Assembly: GCF_050948175.1 (NCBI RefSeq)
Contig: NW_027490107.1
Location: 1,106,710-1,170,709 of the forward strand
Length of the DNA: 64,000 nt
Reading direction: 5' to 3'
From: Xylocopa sonorina
Lineage: Eukaryota; Arthropoda; Insecta; Hymenoptera; Apidae
A program made the position numbers and the translations under genes. The notes under the pieces were generated by a model. It was given only the letters and a program-made list of their open reading frames with translations, ran no database searches and was not told the origin of the DNA. Shown piece by piece: positions 1-8,325 of the stretch. Numbering within the stretch: the stretch's first letter is position 1; every line of letters begins with the position of its first letter.

Positions 1-1460
1 TCAAAGAGCTTACCGACCTCGTCCAGCAACACGATGGGCCTGTAGGCGGAGGGCGACTCCGCGGGCCTGTTGTCCTCCTGAGGAGGACCATCCGTCCGCA
101 CTTCCACCGAAGTGGAATCGTCCCCGTCTGGAGGCAGGCAGTAAATAGCCTGCACAGACGGGGACCGAGGACGCTTAGTGCCATGACCCAGGCGCGGCCT
201 GGTATGCCGTCAGGGCCGGGGGCGGTGTTACGTTCCCCCATGCGTCTGACGGCATAGGCCAGCTCCTCCCCGACACCTCCAGCTCCTGTGACCATGAGAC
301 ATGGTCGACGGTGTGAGCGGGGGCCGACACCTCCCCAGAAGGGAACAGGGTGCCGACCACCCGCTCCAGGAGCGGAGGGTCCATCGTCTCCGTGAGTGGA
401 GGCGCCCATGGACGTAGCTTGTCCATCACAAGCTTGTAGGGGCGCCCCCATGGATCCTCACGGAGCTTAGAGAGGAGTCCGTCCCAGGCCTGAGCCTTGG
501 CACTCCTGATGGCCAGCTGCAGCTGCTTCGTAAGCGTACGATATTCAGCGTACAGCTGTGCCGTTCTCGCCGCGTCGGTTGATCGTCGACGCCTCGCCCG
601 GGTGTACTGGCGGCGAGCGACCCCGCAATCAGCGCGGAGACGCTGTATTGCATCGCTCCACCAGTACACCGGGCGGCGGGGCGGATTGGCGCGGACACGT
701 GGCATCGCCACGTCGCAAATAGATGACATAGCGTCCGCGAACCAATCCGCCTCCGCGTTAACCTCCACTGGCCCAGCCGGAACGCCCGGCCAGGCCACTG
801 CGAGAACGGCCGCCATCAGGGCGTCCTCATCCATGCCCCTCAGGGCCCACCTCTTCCGGTGGTGGGCTGATGGGCGGGTCGGGGGAGGCGTGGAGACCTC
901 TATGCGTATATACGCGTGATCAGAGAGAGTCTCCACGTCGTCGACCCTCCACCCCGACACACGACGCGCGGCCAGGGCGTTTGCGAAAGATAAGTCCACG
1001 ATACTTTCGCCCTGGTACCGCACGCAACGTGCTGGCCGAGCCCCGGTTTAATAACCGAAGACCCAGGCCAGCCGCCCAGTCCAACACCGAGTGACCCCTC
1101 TGGTCCGTCCTCGGGGAGTGCCACGCAGATGCGTGAGCATTAAAGTCCCCGAGGACGAACACTGGACGAGCTGCGTGCGAAGAGACTAAGCGCTGCAGCT
1201 CGTCCAGTTAAAGTGTCGAAACGACTGAGGGGCCACCTCGGAGGTGCGTATACGCCCACCACCAGACAATCCGCCCAGTCGACCGCCACGAACCCGTGGC
1301 CACGCGCAACGAGCGCTATCGGCCGGATCCGTGACGGAACCGACTGGGCGACCACCACGGAGTCGTCCAGGTCCCCAGCCCAGGACGGGCGCTGGAGAAC
1401 CCGGTACGGCTCCGCAGCGACGACCAACTCAACCATGCCACCGCAGAGACCCTGAACCAT
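1..1460 (-). pseudogene. Copy A ORF2 (endonuclease and start of RT), frameshifted and cut by window edge
   Basis: This is the N-terminal half of the ORF2 polyprotein: the APE-like endonuclease with GDFNAH and SDHAYI motifs, then the linker up to the RT entry. Compared with copy C, a base is gained near 1209 (after the PLSRFDTL segment), another near 1027 (before RYQGESIVDL), and a G is lost near 274 (in the ELEVSGEELA segment). The protein is therefore split over three frames and cannot be made as one chain. The in-frame extension upstream of the first ATG reaches 1562, as in the other copies. The RT catalytic region lies outside the window. The indels could be real decay or assembly error, but several in 1.4 kb favour decay. 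Confidence 0.88.
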
Positions 1461-1528
1461 TAGGTCCTGTGCTGCGATGGCATGGTTGAGATTGGTCTGG
1501 ATGATGTGACCGTGAGGAGGCGTGAACT

Positions 1529-3963
1529 TTAAGCCGTGTCCATGGCCTCCCCCCGGCCAACATCATCCATAAGAGCGGGATTTTCGGCCCGCTCTTCCTC
1601 GTCCCCAGTGTCCATATTCGCTGAAAATCCCACGCTGGAGGGTGATGCAGCCGCACCACCCCCGCTGGATCCTCCCACGTTGGAGGGTGATGCGGTCGCA
1701 CCACCCCCGCCGGAACATCCCGCGATGGAGGGTGATGCGGACGCACCACCCCCGCTGGAACTTCCCGCGTTGGAGGGTGATGCGGATGCACCACCCCGCT
1801 GGAACGTCCCACGTTGGAGGGTGGTGCAACTACACCACCCCCTTTATGGACACTGGGGTTCTTGGATCTCTTATCTCCTTCCTTCCTTGCCTTTAGCGCA
1901 GCCGGCGACGGCTGTGCCCCCTTGCCGCTGCGGCGGGCCTTAGGTGGGGAGCAAGCTTTGCCCCCCGTTCTATGGTCTGCGGACCGCCCTGCCTCTTTGC
2001 AGATAAGGCAGACAGGGGCGGCCGCGGTACAAAGGCCCGCCAGGTGGCCGGTTTCGCCGCACCTATAGCATAGGTGCGACCGGTCCACCTTGGCAGTGCA
2101 CCGCTGCTGGACATGACCCAGCTCCCAGCAGCGGTAGCACTGCTCCGGGCGGGGTTTCAGCACCATAACGCGGGCATCTGCCCACCCCACCCGGATACGG
2201 CCGGCAGCGACCACTTTTTTGGCCGCTGCCAGGGGGCACTGCACCCAAAGGGTGCCGAGCCCTCTAAGTGAAAACCGTATGAGGCCTGTCTTCACATCCT
2301 CCACCCGGCACCCTCCGGTGCCGGCAATGGCCTCGGCCACCTCAGACGAGGTGACCGAGTCGTCCAGGCCGGTCACTCTCAGGTCTGCTTTCTTGACCGG
2401 CCTGGCCACCGTCACTCCGTCGCCGGCCAATGCCTCCTTTAACTTCTCTGCCAAGGCCGTAGCCTTGGCTTCCTTCTCAGGACCGGCGATCTCTAACAGG
2501 AGACCGCCGGTCCTCGACTTCTTGGGGCGGACAGCCTCCACCCCTACGTCGGATAGCCTGACCCTCTGCCTGGCAGCCACCATAACGTCCTTGTAGGTGG
2601 CTTTGCTGCCAGGCGGGAGGGTCAACGCGACTGCCGCGGTGCGCGGCAGCCGCCCCAACCTCGGCTTCACCTCCATCTTCTTCTGCCTCTGGGCCTTCGG
2701 TGGTGGGGCTGGGGCCGGCTGGGCCTTTTTGGCCACTCTTGCGGCCTTTCTGCCCACCACCTGGGCCCAGGTACTTTCCTTTGCAGCACCCGGTGTTGAA
2801 GTGGATGGCGCGGGCGCCGCTAATGCCAGACTCTTGATTGTCTGGCGCGCCACTTCCAGCCTTTTTGATGCCCCGGTTGGGACACTTTTGGCTGATGAGG
2901 AAGTTTTTTGGTGCGGAACTTTGGAAGTCGCAGCCCTCTTGTCTTCCTCCTTCTTCCCCTGCTTCTTTTTATTCTTCTTGCCCTCGATTGCCTGAGTTGC
3001 AGCGGCTTTCGAGGGCCTGTCATCCTTCCTCATAGCTGGAAGAAGCTCTCTGCGGAGATCTTCCATTTTTCTGTTGATTAGGTCCGCCACCATATTAATT
3101 ATGGCGGACCCAGATTCCCCCTCAGGTGCCGGGGCACCTTCGTGTGGGGGTAGTTTCCCCTCTTTCTTCATGGGCGAGGCTGGTGTTAACCTCGCGCGGC
3201 TCTCGATCTCCATGTCCGCCGTTGTTACTGCTGGCGGGCTTGGAGATCGTTTCTCCAGCATACTTAATCGGCATTGCAGGCGTTTATTTTGGGCCTGCAA
3301 TGCCTCGACCTCTGCTTTTAACAGCGATACATCGCTAGCTGGCGGTTGTTGAGTAGTCGGACGCTCTACTCTTTGGGCCAGCTCCATTGCTGCGGCCCTT
3401 AAAATCCTAGCGGCAACTCTGAGGTCGCGCTGGATCGTCCCTTTCAAGTTTTTAGACTTGGCAGCAGCCAACTCTATTCTGTCCGTCTCCTCTAGCGCCC
3501 AAGCACCGAGGTCAGCCAGCGGCTTATTTTTCGCTAGCTGCACGAACTCATCCATATCTGGCACAGGGTTTGTTGACTTCCCTGGAGGTGGTGGGACCCC
3601 TGTGCCTTGGTGGATCTCTAACTCGAGATCCACAAGCTCAGCTTGTCGCTGCGCCTCAATGTAGGCCCGTTTGGCCTCGGCGAGGCCTACATACTCCCCT
3701 GTAGTTGGGGGTCGTCCTCGTTTCTTTGATTTGGGACACGGCCGATCGATAGTAAAAATAGATCGCACCGAACCCACGGACGTATCCGAATCGTAGGATG
3801 CGTCCCCCGATTCGTCTACGGCGCCCTCCTGTTGGGCACTAGGTGCCCTGTCAGAGACTTTGACTGGTCTCGACCCGCTAACCATTCGGACCATGCTCGG
3901 TCCCGCCCTCTCCTCGTGTACCCCCCTAATCCCCGGTTTTTTAAAATAAGAACATGAATCCAT
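1529..3963 (-). pseudogene. Copy A ORF1, gag-like zinc-knuckle protein, frameshifted near its C-terminus
   Basis: This is a gag-like RNA-binding protein expected to form the RNP with element RNA. The start at 3963 (MDSC, then FKKPG) is chosen because the FKKPG segment begins all three copies. The longer frame up to 4089 lies in 5' UTR sequence and is not kept in copy B. Visible parts are a Ser/Asp-rich N-terminus, a KKRGRPP AT-hook-like motif followed by TTGEYVG, a leucine-heptad stretch, a Lys-rich segment, a conserved C-terminal domain and three zinc knuckles (CYRCWELGHVQQRC, CYRCGETGHLAGLC and a longer third one). One C is missing from a C5 run at about 1793-1797 inside a 45-bp minisatellite. 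The Gly/Ser/Ala repeat tail then switches to an HHPP/PAGVV frame that runs past the normal stop (1529-1531) to 1429. Confidence 0.85.
1637..1845 (-). repeat. 45-bp coding minisatellite in copy A ORF1
   Basis: Units start at 1637, 1682, 1727, 1772 and 1816. The 44-bp fourth unit carries the C-run contraction that frameshifts ORF1. In the normal frame each unit encodes 15 residues rich in Gly, Ser, Ala and Pro. Confidence 0.85.
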
Positions 3964-4573
3964 ACTGTTCCCACGAGTGTGGTCGGAAGAGAGGTCACCC
4001 CTGGCAGAGCCGCCATGCCAGGGGAAGGCTGATACACCCGGGGGGCGCCAGTATCCCCGGGGTTGGTCGCTAGAGACCGATGCACCCACCGGCCACGCCC
4101 AGCCGCGAGGACTGGGCGTGCCCCCTCGCCGCGTACCGCAGCTTGAGGCTAGGGACTTTTTATAGAGGTTTATCCCCTCGCGGGCCGGCCAATGAAGGCA
4201 AGCCCCCCGCTCCGGTGAGACATGACCACCGGTTTTACGGTATTACGACAGGGGCAACACCACCCCTGCCGAGCTATGGGATCCCGGGGACGCAACCCCC
4301 CGCACCACGACCAGAACTGGCCGTGGCCCCTGGGATGGGGACCGCTTCAACCGATTTCACCCCTCAACTCTGGGCCTTACCGGCAAGGGAGGCCCTGCCA
4401 GGATCCGAAGATCCCACCGGCATCGCCCCAGAGCATCACCGAGGCTACTAAGTCTCCACGATCCCCGAAAGCCAGAGCCCCGTTAGCCACCGGAAAATTC
4501 CGGTGCCCAGGTTCCACCACGAGGAGGTGGGGATGGCACATGTTGTCGCACACTGCAACAACTTTAGAACCCA
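3964..4573 (-). other. 5' UTR of copy A
   Basis: This is 610 bp between the TTAGG repeat and the ORF1 start, nearly identical in length and sequence to copy C. It has a terminal inverted repeat (arms 4542-4549 and 4555-4562) about 11 bp from the element end. In the sense RNA this is an 8-bp stem with one G-U pair. A CACGCCCAG/CTGGGCGTG hairpin lies closer to ORF1. The open frame starting at 4089 inside this UTR is probably not used. Confidence 0.7.
4156..4165 (-). promoter_or_regulatory. TATA-box-like sequence in copy A 5' UTR
   Basis: The sense strand reads CTATAAAAAG, about 195 bp upstream of the ORF1 ATG, identical in all three copies. It is a good match to a TATA box, but nothing shows that it works. 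Confidence 0.35.
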
Positions 4574-4584
4574 ACCTAACCTAA

Positions 4585-4586
<2 letters not shown>
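4574..4586 (+). repeat. Telomeric repeat remnant between copies A and B
   Basis: About 13 bp of CCTAA repeat lie between the 5' end of copy A and the poly(A) tail of copy B, ending in CC directly before the T run. Confidence 0.9.

Positions 4587-4614
<28 letters not shown>
4587..4614 (-). other. Poly(A) tail of copy B
   Basis: A run of 28 T on the + strand lies between CCTAACC and the 3' UTR. It marks the 3' end of a non-LTR insertion. Confidence 0.9.
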
Positions 4615-4617
<3 letters not shown>

Positions 4618-5166
4618 GTGGGGAAATCCTCATGGATCCCCCGGAGCTGGGGAACTCCGGGGGTATGCCGGACTCTTACCAGCTAAAACCCCACGGTGAC
4701 CGTCCTCGGCGCTGCGGGGAGGGGACCGGGAACTCTGGACGAACGCGTCCGGTCCCCTCCCGCGCCGGGGCCCTCCACGGTGACTGGGAGGACCCCCTTC
4801 CCGGAGGGGAGTGTGGTCGACGATACACACTCCCCCATCCGAGGAATGAGCGATGGCTGGGTCACGCAGCCACCGCTCCCGTCCCGGGGAACGCGTGCAA
4901 TGGTCGGCACATTCCCCCAAATGTGCCGACCGCGCCCCCCGGACGACGCCCGTGCAAAGACGTGGGGCCCGACCAAATGGTCCACCCCGCACGGGCGTCG
5001 TCGACGCCTCGGGCCAGGCTTGGCCCGGTTGACTGGGTGCCCCGGGTGCGTCAAACCCGATACCACGACCCGACAAATGCCGAGTCGTGGCCCCTGAGGC
5101 GTGACGGCCACCATCGTGGCCCGCAGGCGCGGCGAAGGTGGCGAAGTCCCTCCCCCCGAAGGGTTC
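4615..5166 (-). other. Highly structured 3' UTR of copy B
   Basis: About 550 bp made almost wholly of perfect or G-U-paired inverted repeats. Arms are at 4638-4646/4655-4663 (9 bp), 4717-4729/4749-4761 (13 bp), 4806-4815/4826-4835 (10 bp), 4902-4912/4921-4931 (11 bp), 4942-4955/4989-5002 (14 bp), 5010-5016/5021-5027 (7 bp), 5063-5069/5084-5090 (7 bp) and 5106-5111/5116-5121 (6 bp). A 12-bp stem with one G-U lies near 4850-4880. In related elements the 3' UTR RNA is what the reverse transcriptase recognises; that role here is inferred. The long open frames on both strands are a by-product of GC-richness. Confidence 0.8.
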
Positions 5167-8100
5167 TTAGGAGTGACTTCCACCCGAAGGTGGAAGCCCC
5201 CCCCGTGAGGAGGAACGGGGCAAACGTCTACGACGCCGACCCCGTAGGCAGCGTCGAGCGGGCAGAGATTGCTCCCTAACCCGCTCGGCGGCCTCCTTCG
5301 CGACCATGACCTCCTCGCAAAAGGAGATCATGGCCTGCCAGACGCTCCCGCGACCAAGCATCCCCGAAAGAATGCTCGGCAACGAGAGGTCCGGACACAC
5401 CTCCGCCGCTAACACCCGACGCGGCACCTCCCAGGCTGGACACTCCTGGAGAGTGTGCCGCGCCGAGTCCTCCGCGGCGCCACAATGGTGGCACCGCGCT
5501 GTCGCCTCGCGTCCGATTCGGCACAGGTACTGACCGAAACAACCATGTCCGGTCAGCACCTGTGTGGCTCGGAATGTGAGCCGTCCGTTGCTACGGCCTA
5601 CCCATCTATCTAGGATGGGCAGAACCGCCCCGACGGTCCAGTGGCCTCCATGACGGGATAAGACATCCCGCCACTTTGACATGGTGGACCGCCGAGCCTG
5701 GAGCCTCAACTCGTCCCGACTTGTCGTCTCCCCTGGCGGGGTGGAGTCCTGACGCTCGAGACGAAGACGCCTGTAAACGTAGGCATCTTCGAGCGCCAGG
5801 AGCTCCAAAGGTGGTAAACCCGCCAGGGTGGTGGCCGCCTCGTAGGACACCGTACGGTACCACCCTTATGACGCGAATGGCAGCGCGTCGCCACTCCCGT
5901 CGGAGAAGTGTCAGACTTCTCCGACTCGCTGACAAGGCGTCAGCCCAAACAGGGGCACCGTACAGTGCCACGCTCTTGATTACACCACAATAGAGGCGGC
6001 GCACCCGATCGTCCGGACCGCCAAGGTTGGGCATGATGCGACTCAGATGAGTCGTTATTTTGCCCAACCTGGCGGCCAAACGGACGAAGTGCGGGACGAA
6101 ACTCCAGGAGCCGTCCAGGTAGACACCAAGATATTTGATATCCTGGGCCACCTGGACGTCGGACGACCCGATCCTCACCAGACATGGAGCTGGAGTGCCC
6201 CTCTTGCGAGGACGGAAACAAACTATTTCCGTCTTCTGAGGGGACAACTCCAGCCCCATGCCCCGAATCCGCGAGGCGATGGCCGCAACCGCGACCTCCG
6301 CTCGGCGGATGGTCCTCCCCAAGTCCCTGCCGGTGGCTAGCACCATGGTGTCGTCGGCGTAACACGTTAAGTGCACGCCAGCCGGCAGGGAGACCCGCAG
6401 AGCCGCGTCGTACCCCAGGTTCCACAACAAGGGGCCCAATACGGACCCCTGGGGTACGCCACGGCTGATGTCTCGCCTAACAGACCCATCGCGGCCACCG
6501 TAAACGATGGCTCTGTCCCGGAGGTAATCCCCGACCACCATCCGCAGGTAGAGGGGCACCTCGTGACGTTCGAGGGCCCCGCGGATGGCCGCCCACGAGA
6601 GGGAGTTGAAGGCATTTTGGATATCCAAAGATACTGCCAAAGCTACTCCCCCCCGGGACGTGACCGAGTCCGAGAGGGACTTGACGCGCGAAATCGCGTC
6701 GATGGTCGACCGTCCCTCCCGGAAGCCGAACTGGCACTCGGCCAGGTCGGGTCCTACACGGGACAGGTGCTGGACGAGGCGACGTTGAACGATACGCTCA
6801 AAGAGTTTACCGACCTCGTCCAGCAACACGATGGGCCTGTAGGCGGAGGGCGACTCCGCGGGCCTGTTGTCCTTCTTGAGGAGGACCATCCGTCCGCATT
6901 TCCACCGAAGTGGAATCGTCCCCGTCTGTAGGCAGGCGTTGAATAGCCTGCACAGACGGGGACCGAGGACGCTGAGTGCCATGACCCAGGCGCGGCCAGG
7001 TATGCCGTCAGGGCCGGGGGCGGTGTTACGTTCCCCCATGCGTCTGACGGCACAGGCCAGCTCCTCCCCGGACACCTCCAACTCCTGTGACCATGAGACA
7101 TGGTCGATGGTGTGAGCGGGGGCCGACACCTCCCCAGAAGGGAACAGGGTGCCGACCACCCGCTCCAGGAGCGGAGGGTCCATCGTCTCCGTGAGTGGAG
7201 GCGCCCATGGACGTAGCTTGTCCATCACAAGCTTGTAGGGGCGCCCCCATGGATCCTCACGGAGCTTAGAGAGGAGTCCGTCCCAGGCCTGAGCCTTGGC
7301 ACTCCTGATGGCCAGCTGCAGCTGCTTCGTGAGTGCACGGTAGTCAGCGTACAGCTGTGCCGTTCTCGCCGCGTCGGTTGAGCGTCGACGCCTCGCCCGG
7401 GTGTACTGGCGGCGAGCGACCCCGCAATCAGCGCGGAGACGCTGGATCTCGTCACTCCACCAGTACACCGGGCGGCGGGGCGGATTGGCGCGGACACGCG
7501 GCATCGCCACGTCGCAAATGGATGACATAACGTCCGCGAACCAATCCGCCTCCGCGTTAACCTCCACTGGCCCAGCCGGAACGCCCGGCCAGGCCACTGC
7601 GAGAACGGCCGCCATCAGGGCGTCCTCATCCATGCCCCTCAGGGCCCACCTCTTCTGGTGGTGGGCTAATGGGCGGGTCGGGGGAGGCGTGGAGACCTCT
7701 ATGCGTATATACGCGTGATCAGAGAGAGTCTCCACGTCGTCGACCCTCCACCCCGACACACGACGCGCGGCCAGGGCATTTGCGAAAGATAAGTCCACTA
7801 TACTTTCGCCCTGGTACCGCACGCACGTGCTGGCCGAGCCCCGGTTTAGTAACCGGAGACTCAGACCAGCCGCCCAGTCCAACACCGAGTGACCCCTCTG
7901 GTCCGTCCTCGGGGAGTGCCACGCAGATGCGTGAGCATTAAAGTCCCCGAGGACGAACACTGGACGAGCTGCGTGCGAAGCGACTAAGCGCTGCAGCTCG
8001 TCCAGTAAAGTGTCGAAACGACTGAGGGGCCATCTCGGAGGCGCGTACACGCCCACCACCAGACAATCCGCCCAGTCGACCGCCACGAATCCGTGGCCGC

Positions 8101-8257
8101 GCGCAACGAGCGCTATCGGCCGGATCCGTGACGGGACCGACTGGGCGACCACCACGGAGTCGTCCAGGTCCCCAGCCCAGGACGGGCGCTGGAGAACCCG
8201 GTACGGCTCCGCAGCGACGACCAACTCAACCATGCCACCGCAGAGACCTTGAACCAT
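5167..8257 (-). pseudogene. Copy B ORF2 (APE endonuclease, reverse transcriptase, zinc knuckle) with one frameshift
   Basis: This is the polyprotein that nicks telomeric DNA and copies element RNA into the nick. From the first ATG it has an endonuclease with AEPYR, GDFNAH and SDHAYI motifs, RT motifs GPDGIP, SLDIQNAFNS, GVPQGSVLGP and YADD, and a C-terminal CHHC-H-C knuckle with an Arg-rich tail. One extra base near 5862 (CCACCC where copy C has CCCCC) breaks the frame after RAAIRVIR. The last about 225 codons continue intact in another frame to the normal TAA at 5167-5169. The in-frame region upstream of the ATG extends to 8359 and includes QTNLNHAIAAQDL. A single-base difference could be an assembly error, in which case the copy would be intact. 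Confidence 0.9.
5177..5196 (-). other. cUUCGg tetraloop hairpin at the ORF2 stop, copy B
   Basis: The sense RNA has an 8-bp perfect stem (CUUCCACC with GGUGGAAG) closed by UUCG, ending about 8 nt before the ORF2 stop. The same hairpin is at 11732-11751 in copy C. Confidence 0.75.
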
Positions 8258-8325
8258 TAGGTCCTGTGCTGCGATGGCATGGTTGAGATTGGTCTGGATG
8301 ATGTGACCGTGAGGAGGCGTGAACT

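Larger units (their letters stand above)
1..4573 (-). mobile_element. Telomere-targeted non-LTR retrotransposon, copy A (TRAS-like, R1 clade), 3' part outside window
   Basis: The 5' end is at 4573, next to CCTAA repeats, and the element runs leftward off the window inside its reverse transcriptase region. Order on the minus strand is 5' UTR (4573-3964), ORF1, then ORF2. It is collinear with copies B and C and near-identical to them over the 5' UTR, the ORF1 C-terminal half and ORF2. It is the most decayed copy: it has a one-base loss in the ORF1 minisatellite and at least three one-base indels in ORF2 (near 274, 1027 and 1209). Placement in the R1 clade rests on the endonuclease, RT and zinc-knuckle motifs of the copies. 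TRAS-like status is inferred from target site and orientation. Confidence 0.9.

Noticed and set aside
497..919. Plus-strand open frames inside the ORF2 regions, for example 497-919 and 13850-14218
   Set aside because: Antisense shadows of the GC-rich ORF2 coding strand.
4632..5279. Long open frames on both strands through the 3' UTR (up to 215 codons)
   Set aside because: GC-rich, hairpin-filled sequence has few stops. The frames disagree with ORF2 and match no family. RNA structure explains the conservation better.
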